Positions 1 to 10,652 of a stretch of DNA of 64,000 nucleotides are shown here, in pieces. The stretch comes from Tilletia caries. Lineage: Eukaryota > Basidiomycota > Exobasidiomycetes > Tilletiales > Tilletiaceae. The notes under the pieces were generated by a model. The model had not been told where the DNA came from, did not search any database, and was given only the letters and a program-made list of their open reading frames with translations. The stretch spans positions 2,493,699 to 2,557,698 of the forward strand of contig JALUTQ010000007.1 of the NCBI GenBank assembly GCA_032718865.1. The letters are read 5' to 3'. How positions within the stretch are numbered: position 1 is the first letter of the stretch; each line of letters begins with the position of its first letter. Position numbers and translations under genes: made by a program.

Positions 1-2743
1 CGGACGGAGCGGAGGACGTCTGCGGGAGCAGCTCGGTGGTCTCCTCGAAGACCTGATGAAGGATGGCTGCGTATGCTGTCTTGCTCGCGTCCACATACAG
101 GACGTAGGGGCGAGTCGGGTCGGGATGCGCCAAGGTGGGCGGCCTGGAGATCGCTCTCTTTAAGGCATCGAAGCTCTCCTGCTGGGCGTCCTCCCACGCG
201 ATGACGGTACTATCTGCGGACGCAGGTTTTCCCTCAACATTCACCAAACGATAGCGTCCATTCGCCTCCTCGTAGCGCCATCCACGAGTCAGACGCGATA
301 GAGGGGCGGCAACCTCGGCGTATCGATGGATGAAACCTCGATAGTACCCGAACAACCCGAGCACATGATACAGCTCTCGGAGCGTCTTAGGCCGCGCCAA
401 GTCCTCGACTGCCTTGGCGCGTTCTCCCCAGATCGCAACGCCCGCACCAGACACCTTGCGACCGAGGAGTACTAGTGACGGAACGGCAAACGTGCACTTC
501 GACGGACTGAAGTTGAGTCCAGACGCCGTCGCGGACGACAGCAAGGTGTCCAAAGCACGGGTGTGCTCCTCGACATCCCGACTCGCGACCACCACATCAT
601 CAATATACACGACCGCCTGATCCCACCGCAACGCCCCAAGAATGCGATCCATGAGCCTCTGAAACGCGGCAGGCGCCCCTTTGAGACCAAAGGGGACTGT
701 CTTATATTGAAACAGTCCCCGATGGCACACGAACGCGGTCTTCCATCGGTCGGAGGACTTGACCGGAAGCTGGTGGTAGCCACGGATGGCGTCAAGGGCG
801 CTGAAGACGCGTTTGCCCACGAGCGTCTGGAAGATTGCATCGGTGGTTGGCAACGGATACCGGTCCGACACAGTGGCGGAGTTGAGGTTCCGATAGTCGA
901 CACAAAACCGCCACTTGCCGTGCTGCCGAACCATCAACACAGGGAAGGAGACGGAGCTTGACGATGGTTCGATGACATCCCAATCGATCAACTGGTCGAT
1001 AGCCGCATCCATGGCCTTCAACTTATCAGGGCTTGCGCGACGAGGAGCCTCAGGGCGGACAGGGGCGTCCGGCCGCAAAGGGATCTCCATCTCGGCATCA
1101 ACAATGCGGCCAGGACGGTTATCCAACGCAAACGCAGGGCCATGCCGACGCAACAACGCCACAATCCCCTCCGGTGGCTCTCCTTCAGCGTTAACCCCTA
1201 CACGCCAAGTCTCATCTATCAGCACCGTCGCCGCCTCCCGAGTGAGATCGGACCCTGACTCATCATCGCCCAAGTACGCATCGAGCGGTGCGGCTGCGTC
1301 AAGCTCAGCATCTGCCGACACGGTATAAGCGGAAGAGGAGGAGGGAAACGACGGAAAACTGTCCGTCTTGGACAGCGGGAAAACTTGACCGGAGGACCTG
1401 GTGACCTCACCCAGACGTGCAGCAGACGCATCTGCGACCACAGTTCCCCGATGGAGATGGATCGGAACGTGGCCGAAATTGCACAGGAGGATGTGATGCC
1501 GCGCTTTATGCTGTAGCACGCACGCAGGGCCCGCCAGTCCTCCCGTCTCGTCCGGAGTCACGGACAAACGGGGAAAAACCGTATAGTCAACCGTCGGAGC
1601 GAGAAATCCACCGTCGATCGGTACCCACACATGCGCCGACGGTGGCACCACTGTCTCCCGGGTCACGCACAACGCCGCTTCCACCGCGTACGGACCCTCC
1701 AAGCGCTCGTTCACCGGAAAAGTGAAGGAGCCCACACGGACGCGACCTCTGGCCGAGGAGATCGAAAGGTCGTGATGGGAGATAAAATCCAGACCAAGGC
1801 AGATCCCGGGTGCAAACTTCGGCAGGACATGGAAGTCCTGCTGGAACTCCAACGTAGCCTCCCGACCATCACGGTCTTTCGCGTCAACAAAGAACGAGAA
1901 TGTGGTCCAACCAAGCGTATTGGTGGAGCCCAAACCCTGTACCGGCATGCCGTCCCCATGAGGCCGACCGCCCAGACGTCGGAGAAGACCTACGTCGATA
2001 ACGGAAAGCGCGGCCCCAGTGTCGATCAAACCAGGAATGGGCGTGCCGGTTGAACTATTCACCATCAACTGAGCGAACAAAGGCACATGGTTCTGGTACC
2101 CTAAACCGGTACCTGTGGCACTCGGGGGGGTCATCGTGACCACATTCCCATACCGGAAAGTGGGGTGGAGCAGCGGTTTGGACGTTGAGTCGAGTCCAGG
2201 ATCTCGTTTGAGGTGAAACGCAGCCCTCTGCGTAAAATGGAGACGAGGGGGCGAGCCGTCGAGGTGTGCCAGCCTCGGTTCTTGAGGAGGAATGACAGGC
2301 TCAAAGCCTTTACCCTGCGGGGAGGGGAGATGGGGTTCCTTCGGGGCACCTGATGTACCCTCCCGGACGCTGTGCGCGTCCGCCCCAGAAATATCTACAG
2401 TATCTGCGAAGGAAAATCCCGCGCCATTCAATGGGGGCACAACCTCGGTTTCAGGGGCGCATGCGATAAATTTGAGGTATTTTGGTTCACTCACTTTAGG
2501 GGTGGCAAATAGCCGCGGGACCCCTGTCCCTTCCACCACCGGGTCCTCATCAACGACCTCTAACGCACTCTTCTCTCTAATCATACTCTCCTCAGCACCG
2601 GGTGCCAAACCCGTCGACGAAGCTCCTCCCTCAGCAGCAAGACATTCGTTGTCAACCTTTTCCGGCGGCAGCGGTGGAGGACGGTCGATGGGCGAAGCAT
2701 CAACCGCGAGTAGTTTAACGTCTTTGCGGACATTCAAAAATCC
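1..2743 (-). CDS. pol: Pol polyprotein (protease and reverse transcriptase), partial
   Basis: This frame is open from the gag overlap down to the window edge and has no stop. It lies at -1 relative to gag. After about 200 poorly conserved residues comes a retropepsin active site, GLIDTGAALSVID, near 2020-2050. The reverse transcriptase follows, with FCVDYRNLN and RYPLP near 840-910, VPFGLKGAPAAFQRLMD near 640-700, and the catalytic YIDD near 595-610, then the start of the connection domain. The product cuts the Gag-Pol precursor and copies the element's RNA inside virus-like particles. There is no obvious ATG at its start, so it is probably made as a Gag-Pol fusion through the -1 frameshift site at 2737-2743. 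Every catalytic motif visible is intact, unlike gag. Confidence 0.9.
2681..2743 (-). promoter_or_regulatory. Candidate -1 ribosomal frameshift signal between gag and pol
   Basis: The heptamer GGATTTT (2743 down to 2737) lies directly before the gag TGA stop (2736-2734). In the gag frame it reads G GAT TTT. A slip back by one base gives GGA TTT TTG and enters the pol frame, which stays open from there. The heptamer resembles the G GAU UUA site known from the MMTV pro/pol junction. Downstream, 2707-2698 and 2690-2681 can form a 10-bp stem (including G-U pairs) with a 7-nt loop, but 29 nt after the slip site, which is farther than usual. What is seen is the frames and the heptamer. The frameshifting itself is inferred. 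Confidence 0.55.
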
Positions 2744-4331
2744 TCGGAGCTCAGGTCTGATTCGTCGATGATCCTGTAGTCCGACGAATCCACCGGGTCC
2801 ATCACGCGGACAGGCGGGACCAAATCGTTATGCTCGAAATCGAAATGGTCCTGACCGCAACGCTTGCACGGATGGGAGAGCTCGAGGACTTTGGTGGAAT
2901 CCGGCCACCGGTACATACGAGGGCGACCGTTCTTCGCCTCGACGATGCGGCTTTTATCGTAGGTCGCGGACATGCCGAGAGGACCACCAGGACGAACTGC
3001 CGCGGGCGGAACAGCGGCAGGGGCACGAGCCGGTGTAGAAGCACCCGCAGGGGCCGAGCGAGACCCCCGGCCTCCGGAAGACGAAGACGCGGTGCGATCA
3101 GAGGACTCGGCCGCCGCCGACTTGGCGGTCCGCAGTGCGCGATCCGGGCTCAACTTCCTCCAGAGAGACTCAACCTCGACGAGTTCGAGACGAACATCGT
3201 CGCGCGTGGCGGTGCGGCGAGGCAAGTGCATGAGTGCACGGAAAGATGGTGGGAGACCATCGAGGAGGTCTTGCACGAGGCGAACCTCGGACAATGCCGT
3301 CTCAGGATCATCGGTCCGCAGCAAACGAATCTTGTCGAAGTGGTACATTTGTGCAGGTTCGTCCTCGGGGATCCACTTGCGTTCCTGAGCACGACGACGC
3401 TGTTCGACCTCGTCCACAGGGAAAGCTTGTCGAAGAGCCTTGGCATACGCGGCCACGCTGTCGAGGGAACGAGCGACTGGAAGACTCAAACCCTCGTGCC
3501 AGGAGGCGGCGTCCCCCCGTCAACACGAGTGGCAACGTACGTGCCATCGCGGAATCCCACGCTTCGGTACCGTTCGACCGAGCAATGTCGAGAATGCGGC
3601 CAAGGAAATGCTCCAAATTCTCCGGCACACCGTCGAACTTGGGCAACCACTCTGGTTTGCATTGGATGAAGCGTGGTGGGGTCGTGGAGGATGAATGCGG
3701 TTGCATCCGATCGGACGACAGCGCAGGGACCGATGGAGGGGGGGTCCGAAGGTCGCGTCGAATGCGCCGTCCTCGGCTGAGATGGCGCCGAGCGCATCGA
3801 TGACCTTGTGGGACCGGACGCCCATCTTCTGGCACAGGAGGCGGAACGAATCCTTGTCCTCGTCGTCGAGGCTTCGGAAGGAGTTCACGAGACGGTCGAC
3901 ATCCGAAGGGCGAGCGGGGGGGTGGAGTGTCGGGGAAGCAAGTGGGGAGGACCACTGCTTGTGACGCCCGATGGGATCGAGGAGGTTTGTTGCTGGCCTC
4001 GGTAAGGGGTGGCATACGCGGTGCTCGGCGGGATAATGCCGGCGGGCGCGGACGCGACGCGAGCCATGGAAGCCGGGGCGACACTGGATGCCGAAGCCGT
4101 GACGCCGCCTATGGAGAGGCGGCCCTCCAAATCGTCCAGGCGAGTCTCGAAACGGTCGAAACGTTCAAGAACGCGGTTGACCGCTTGCGAGCCAGGAGAA
4201 GGAGGAAGGGGAGCTTGTGGGGCTTCCACGGCTTGAATGGGCGCCGCGGAACGAGTAGCAGAACGCTCGGCACGGTCGGCAGAGTCGTCCAAGCTGGTCA
4301 AGGAGGAGGAAAGCGGGTCGGCAGGGGCCAT
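2734..4331 (-). pseudogene. gag: Gag of the Ty3/gypsy element, with three frame breaks
   Basis: It starts at an ATG at 4331 (MAPADPLSSSLTSLDD), followed by a short possible coiled coil (VLERFDRFETRLDDLEGRL). The capsid-like middle reads WLPKFDGVPENLEHFLGRI and continues through DEVEQRRRAQERKW. The C-terminus has an arginine/serine/alanine-rich stretch, a cysteine-histidine cluster (CKRCGQDHFDFEH) that may act as a zinc knuckle, and an acidic tail ending at TGA 2734-2736. The frame changes three times, near 3916-3922 (seven G), 3738-3744 (seven G) and 3513-3518 (six C). All three breaks are in homopolymers, and the protein reads sensibly on both sides of each. Gag packages the element RNA in particles. 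As written, this copy cannot make full-length Gag. Confidence 0.8.
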
Positions 4332-4409
4332 GGTGAGGGTGGCAACCGACGGAGGGAGAAGGATGTTCGAGGGCGGTTGGGTTTGTTGACTTCCGAGTCG
4401 GTCAGTCCA

Positions 4410-4430
4410 CAGAACTCACTCTTATCACCA
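4410..4430 (-). other. Primer-binding site of the Ty3/gypsy element
   Basis: Directly inside the 5' LTR the minus strand reads TGGTGATAAGAGTGAG. It begins with TGG, as expected for a site pairing with the CCA end of a tRNA. The first 13 positions match the same site in the element at 18810-21088 except for one base. I do not recognise the tRNA. Confidence 0.6.
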
Positions 4431-4705
4431 TATACTAGACAGGAGTCCGGACCTGTCAGTATGAGCAATCCTGATGCTCAGTTTTTATGGTAAGAAGAAG
4501 CTGTCTGAGGATTGATTGCAAGGCAGAAAGGGAAGAAGAGAGAGAATACAAGTGGGAAGTCATCAAGAGAGGAGGAAGAGAGGCATCGAGTCGTGGGAAG
4601 AAGTGGAGGTGGAGGAAACACGTGGGAGCCACGTGTGGAGAACAAAGGGAGAATGGAAAGCAATTGGAGAAATAGAAAGAGAACCGTAACTACTCAACCA
4701 GCACA
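4431..4705 (-). repeat. 5' LTR of the Ty3/gypsy element
   Basis: On the minus strand the LTR begins TGTGCTGG at 4705 and runs about 275 bp to the primer-binding site at 4430. The start matches the first six bases of the LTRs at 18810 and 20854 (TGTGCTAG), and both families carry a CCACGTG-containing stretch nearby. The inner end reads TATA where CA is expected, so the inner boundary is less certain than the outer one. The second LTR lies outside the window, so identity cannot be checked. Confidence 0.6.
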
Positions 4706-5671
4706 GTAGCAGATGTTGACGTCGCGGCGGAGGAGGCAGAGGCGGAAGTTGAAGTGCAGGGCTCACCGTTCGTTTCTTGCTCGTTCCGTTTGCGTTTGCC
4801 GAGGAACTTCCGGGCGCCGGGGGGGCTGCCGTGGGGGATTGATGCGTTCCCGCGCCAATGCTCGTCCACGCAGCGTCGTCGAGGGTGATGAACAGGACGT
4901 TGCTAACGGACTCGACGTGATGAAGCTGTCCGATGATGGCAATGAAGTTTCCAACCTGTGCGTACGGAACGTTTTTCCATCGGAGACTGTCGCGGACACT
5001 ACAGTACTCCGTGATGAGGGTTCTTCCGTCCTGCGGATTTGGAAGTGAAAAAAATGGTTCAGTTATGAGATGAGAGAGCGCACTGTGGGGAAGATGAGAT
5101 CAGAATTGAGAGCGGTACCTACCTGCCGGTTGTACCCGGCGCTCTTGTATTTGATGAGCGCTTTTGCTTGGTTAACCTCGCTCACCTGTCCGACGCCCGT
5201 CATGACGGGTGGCGCGATCGTGTGGGAAACGTCCTCAGCCGGACATAGAACCTCCCACCTATGCACGGTGAGATTGAGCTCGCCCTTAGTTGTTATGCCA
5301 ATGAGTCCAGCTGAGTTGGTTGTTGAGTTGGATAGAAGAAGAAGGGTCAAGTGAGACGTCTGAGCTGCTCGATGGGGAGAGAACTGGAAGAGCGGAACTC
5401 ACCTGCGACTTCCACGACGCTCGGTAGCTTGATCGTGCCGGCGTCGTAGATTGTACCGACGACCTCGCACTCGGCCGAGGTAGACTGGCCCATGAGGCAC
5501 TGCACAGACGGAAATAACGTCAGCTGGTAGGAAGGGTAGGAGGGTTGACCGCTGAGGGCCGAGGGGTAGGATGTAACTCACAATTCCTTTGAATTGATAC
5601 CAGGCCTTCTGTCGCTCGATCGAGTCAATTTGAATCGAGCCTGTGAGAGTGGAAAACAACATGCGCTCCAT
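4706..5671 (-). pseudogene. OB-fold-like four-exon gene interrupted by the LTR retrotransposon
   Basis: The exons are 5671-5582, 5499-5403, 5310-5123 and 5030-about 4706. All introns start GT and end AG, and phases agree. The start is the ATG at 5671 (MERMLFSTLTGSIQID). The product is about 230 residues before the break. The N-terminal part has alternating hydrophobic segments (CEVVGTIYD, IKLPSVVEVAG, ELNLTVHRWEVL) and later SVRDSLRWKNVPYAQVGNFIAIIGQLHHVE, which looks like small beta-barrel, OB-type protein. A proline/serine-rich tail follows. The frame then runs into the LTR and ends at a foreign stop. It lies just downstream of the Helitron helicase on the same strand. Some Helitrons carry RPA-like OB-fold genes, so it may be Helitron cargo. 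The OB assignment is inference from pattern, not a firm family call. Confidence 0.5.
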
Positions 5672-6145
5672 GGTGAATCTGATGTGGGTAAGGAAGAGGC
5701 GAAGGGCTATGGAGTATGGGGGATGAAAAGGTGGTGAAGAAGAGAGATGATGTGTCTGCTGTGGAAGTAATGTCGGGTCAGTGGGGGGAGGTCCTCGTCA
5801 GTCTGGTATATAAGTGTTCGTTCAGTGGACTCTGCTTGCAATGATCGATAGGGCAGGGAATCGACAGGCCCGCCGAGCGCTGCCTGCAGGCGCGGGGACC
5901 CGTACGGTGGACGATGGAGATTGAGATTGAGTACCAGACTGCGAGTGTTTGTCGATGGATGTAGAGGGAATGTTTGCGACATCAGACATGATCAATACTC
6001 GACGGCGGGCACAGGCGCAAGCACGATGTACGAAGTGAGGGGAGAGCGTTGCGGGTGGGGCGAACACGCTGATTCATTCTTATCAGTTGTAGATCATGGC
6101 CCCGCTTTTTGACTGTTACTTCACGCTGTTTCAGTGTCGGGACGG
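5672..6145. other. Gap between the OB-like gene and the Helitron gene
   Basis: I find no convincing gene in these 474 bases. They should hold the promoter of the minus-strand OB-like gene and the 3' region of the minus-strand Helitron gene. A minus-strand stretch beginning MSDVANIPSTSID near 5990 is short, lacks family motifs, and is left uncalled. Confidence 0.5.
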
Positions 6146-9100
6146 TCAGAACGTCAGCGTAATGAATTCTCGGTACACAATGTTATTTACAATGGGGGAG
6201 ACATCGTCTGGGGTGAAGATACGGACGTCGTGTCGGCTCCGAGTTCGGGAGAGAGCAGCGTATCTTTGTCCGTGAGTGAAGATCGGAACGGTACAATCGA
6301 TAACTGATCTGGTCAGTGTGAGTCCTTGACAGCTGTGGAAAGTACATGCATATGCCGCGCGGAGCGGAAACTGTTTTCTGTTAAGTTTGAATGGAGATCC
6401 GATCGGCGTGAACTCGAAGTTGATTCGAGGAAGCGTGAAAGACCGGCCGGTCAGAATGAGCCGGACTCCGATGCTGTGGGGATCGATGTGGGTAACGGTC
6501 ACCCTCGCATGCTTCACCAGGCCTTTCTGCACGTTGATGTTGCGTAAGAGGCTGCAGATTTGTCCGACCTTGAGGCGCAATGTATGGTCCGGGATCCCGG
6601 GATGGGTGACTGTAGATAGGATCTGGAGCGTCGCTTCGATGTCGGCGGCAGCGTTGGGATGCTCGTCCGCATCTTTGATGGAGTCGCGCGCTGTCTTGTG
6701 CTCTGTAGAAGGAAGCTTAAGAGTCAGCGAGGGAGAGATGACACGTCTAGAGGATGCGTGTGTACGTACGGGCCTGGCCTGGGAGGCTGTCGACCGCGAG
6801 AGTGTTGAAGTCGTCGACCGTGACGTTCAACGGGGTGAGAAAGCAGCGCTGGACAGCCTCTTGTGGGTTGTTGAGGACAGCGGGCGGGAAGAGAAAGTCG
6901 AGGGCTGCCTGTGGTGTTGAAACAGAGGCAAACATCAGGGAGAGGTCGACGTCGGCCGAGCTGGAGTCGTCGCCGATGTTGTCGACCCACTCGCCAAACT
7001 GCAAGTCGTGGGCCTGGCGTTGGGAGGCGTGCAGTTCGTGCAGCTGGAATCGAGGGAACAGCTGTGTGGAGAGAAAGGAAGCATCTATCGTAGCCTGTCT
7101 GGTGTTTTCTTTCGTGATTGGAGCAGTTTGTCTGGGGTCCCCGACTGCAATGACACACTTGCCCCCGAATGGTGCGTCAGACTCCATCAGTGCTCGCAGG
7201 AACGCGTCGACCGCCTCGATCACAGGGCGAGGGAGAGCCCAGATCTCGTCGATCAGCAGCGCGGAGGACTGCCTCAGGTATGTGGCCCTGTCGGAGGTGA
7301 GGGAGAGCTGGGATCGCGGCGGAGGAGTGGCGGGGTCATCGTTATCTTCAATCACGGGAATAGCAAATCGTTTATGAACAGTCGTGCCGCGCGTGAACGC
7401 AGAGGCGGACAGTCCGGTTGCCCCGCAGGTCGCGACGACGTGCCCGTTCCCGCGAAGCTCGTCGATGATGGCTTTGACCAGGAAGGTTTTGCCCCGACCT
7501 GCGCGTCCCTGGATGAGGTGAAGCCGCGATCCTCCCTCGGCGAGTATGTCGTCGAGGATTGCGGCGCGAATCGCATGCTGCTGCTGCGTGAACAGCGCTC
7601 GGCTCTGTGCTGCGTCTTGACGGAGGCGATGCCGATGGGGAGCGAAATAGTTGAGCTCCTCCTCAATGAGGTCTGGCCTGGAGCTCGCGACAGGGAGGCC
7701 TATGTCGATGTTGGATAGGCCGAACGTGGCAAGACTCCGGTCGATGTCGTCCAGCGCAGCCTGCTCAGAGAGACGTCGCGAGGCTGAAGGCGCCGTGGCG
7801 AGGCTGGCGAACGCGAGAGGGAGGTAGTCCCGCGCCAGAGCCTCCTTGTGGTGTAGCCACAGTGTAATTGGAGAAGGCGCGCCTTCGAAGATGAGGAGAG
7901 CGAGAAGGAACCGGAGGTCGCTTGGGGCCGAGTGGTTTTGCGTGGCCTCCACCATCACCTGGTGTGCCTCGTTCTCGCCCTCAATGAGTCCTTCGTGCGC
8001 AGCGGCGTCTCGGATGGAAGCATGCATCTGACCGTCTGCAGTGCGTCGAAAGTCCATCCAGTTGGCTATCGGCCGATGGAGTAGGATCAGACGCATGAAG
8101 AAGGCGTCTCCGGCCGACGGGCGAACGGTCTTGATGCGGGCTGCGGCCTTTCCGTGGAGGCGTCGGTGGACGACACGCGGCGGGAAGTTGGACGCACGCT
8201 CGGTTCTCTCCAGATGCTCTAGAGGGTGCAGTTGCTCGGGGTGCTCGATCTCCGAAGCCGTGGCAGCGCGAGAAGTGACGGTCTCGTAGTATGCTACGTA
8301 TCGCATGTCGTCGAAGGCCTGCGGCCGGAGAAAGTAGCGCACCAGAGAGCTCGCTGATGAACCTGGATTACTGCTGCCACGGAACTGGGCACGGTTTTGA
8401 TTCGGCTCGTGCACGGCCAGGCGGATCACAGTCGGAGTCTTGGATGTGAGATCGAAGCCGAAGATCCGCCAGACGGCCTCGGACGCAGAAAGGTATCGTG
8501 CGTAGATATAGTCGTTCGCGGCAGCGGCAGCGAGTTCCTCTGGGGATGCCTCATTGTTCCTATTTGGTGCGATTCTATATTGGGCGTAATCGGGCCCCTT
8601 CGAAATGTACTTAAACATATAGACGAAAGTGTGTGCAGACATGGCGATGTCCACGTGACAGTGCCCATTCCAAAGTAAGAGGAGGGCGGGAGAGTATGTT
8701 GCGATCATGCGATCGGCCTCTGTGCGGCGACGGTATATGACTCTGTGCGTGTCTGGGTTGACGTGAGTGGTGGCGGTGATCGGCTGCGGGAAACCAAACA
8801 CACAGCGCCCGTCACGTTGACATCTGGACCGTTCATTGACACTGCCGTCCGCACGGAAAACGTGATCATCCGGATGCACCATGAATTTCAGCACCAACTG
8901 CCGCAGGCGTGGCTCGGTCTCCGGCGGAATCTCCCCGCTGACGACGGAGTCAATCGCGGTGACAGGGAGCTTTGGATCGGCCTGAGACGACGGCGAAAGC
9001 AATATGGGTGAGCTCAATTGGACGGGGACGGGCTCGGGACTGCGGAAGGGGAAGTTGCACTCACTGCAAAGACGATGTGGGCATGTGGGAGCCCGCGCTT

Positions 9101-10652
9101 CTGAAACTCGATGACCTTGATGATGTAGAGGAGTGGTGCGAAGATTGTCTTCAGCTTCGCCATGAACTTGGAGAGCCGTTGGGAAAAGACGCGGGCGGTG
9201 ATCTGAGGAACCGCAGTGGCCGCCTGTCCTGCGCGGGAGTTCAGCACTTCCTTCAGCTCCGACCATTCCGGATTTGTGGTCACGGTGATCATCCCCTGAG
9301 GAGGACCGAAGCGGGTGGACAGCGCAAGAGCGTCGGCGACGTGCTCGGCTCTGTACGCACGCGACCCGACGAAGGAAGCCGGCAGTGCGGCGTTGACGCG
9401 GCGATCGGGATTGTTGTCTTCGTTTGGATCCATCTCCGCAATCGCATGGGAGGGAAGCTCGTTTCGCCGTGTGTGTGCTCCGATTCCATCTGCGACAAAT
9501 GCCAACCGATCCTCCTCAATCCGACACATCACATCGAGCATCCAAAGGTTTGCGACGCGCCAAAAGTTGCGGAACCGAGGTTCAGACAAAAGGAAGAACC
9601 GGGCGATCTTGCGGATGGTCCACCGGTGGTGGTCGACGAACGTTCTCCGCGAGGAAAGAGCACGGGAAACGCGAGGGCATCGTAGAAGGGATTCGTTGCT
9701 GTGATTCGGACAGGGCCGTCGTCGGTCCGTCGGTGGACATAGATGGAGCGTGGGTCGCGTCTGGAAGGTGCTCCGTAGTGCATGATAGCAGCTACCTCGT
9801 TTGCTGGTCCTTCTTGTCGGAGCTCCAAGGTCGCCGAAGGGACGTCTGGGTGTACGTCGGCGAGCTGAAGAAAGCCTTGACTCAGGGGATTGTGGAGCCG
9901 AAGTTCTCTTCGAAAAAGACGGAATCCAGTCCTCCGGCATATTTTGTGTGCCTTGAAGTCCGGTTGGCTCTCGCTGATACAGAACATGTTGAGCGGAGAC
10001 TGGTCTTCGTCGACTGGCAGTAGGCGATGGTAAATTAACCCAGTGTCGAAGTTGATCCTTCTGTGAGTGTAGCCCTGCACGGCGAAGTGGGTGGCCTGAT
10101 TGAGAAGGAGTGACGCTCGTCCCGCGCTGTTGTGGTGCTCGATCGATTGAAGGAACGGGGGGGAAGGTTAGGAAGGGGGTCGAGGGCGTTCTGTCCGAAC
10201 TGGCAGCAGAAAGACATCGGCTCGGAGTCGAGCAGCAGGGTCCCGCAGAAGTTACAGGGCTCGTGCCGCCATGTAGATCGCAGAGGGTCGGGGTCTTTGC
10301 GTAACAGGCGTTGTGCTGTTCTTGAGAACCTCGACCACCATGATAACGGCTCATCGTTTCCCAGGTCGGGAGGAGGTGGAGAGGGCGGAGGTGGTGGGGG
10401 TGGAGGTGGTGGAGGTGGTAGACCTTGTGGTGCTGGAGAAGGTGGCGGACCTGACGCGAGAACGGGTGCTGGATCAGGTTGAGGGACGGGGGCAATGTTG
10501 ATGAGATGGGTACTTGGAAGACGTGCTTGTGAAGGTATTATATGCGGTGGTGAGGGAAGCTGCGAAGGTGTTGACGGATGTTCTGCGGAATAGAACGCTT
10601 CCATGTCCTCTACCACTGAGTGGATGAGGTCATTATCGGACTGGAAGCTCAT
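6146..10652 (-). pseudogene. Helitron Rep-helicase (rolling-circle transposase), with two frame breaks
   Basis: The gene starts at ATG 10652. It has a proline-rich N-terminus, then a zinc-finger-like segment (CNFCGTLLLDSEPMSFCC). The Rep domain shows FGPPQGMITVTTNPEW, the HUH motif in GLPHAHIVFA, and the paired tyrosines in YMFKYISKG. The C-terminal Pif1-like helicase shows GRAGRGKTFLV (Walker A), LLIDEIW (Walker B), GDPRQTAPI and the final TFHSCQGLTL...YAALSR. Two introns with canonical ends are present (9064-8982 and 6769-6703). The stop is at 6146-6148. The frame breaks at a run of seven G (10157-10163) and again near 9640-9660, the latter not in a homopolymer. Rep nicks and joins single DNA strands and the helicase unwinds. 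The motifs are intact but the gene as written is not translatable in one piece. Confidence 0.88.

Larger units (their letters stand above)
1..4705 (-). mobile_element. Ty3/gypsy-type LTR retrotransposon, truncated by the left edge
   Basis: An LTR retrotransposon read on the minus strand. From right to left the window shows a 5' LTR, a primer-binding site, gag, then pol with an aspartic protease and reverse transcriptase. RNase H, integrase and the 3' LTR must lie beyond position 1. The order protease then RT, with an RT of the VDYR...YPLP...FGL...YIDD type, is that of Ty3/gypsy elements (Metaviridae). The right end interrupts the last exon of the gene at 4706-5671. The five bases after the LTR (4706-4710) would be one copy of the target duplication, and its partner lies outside the window. 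Pol is open throughout, but gag carries three frame breaks. Confidence 0.9.
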
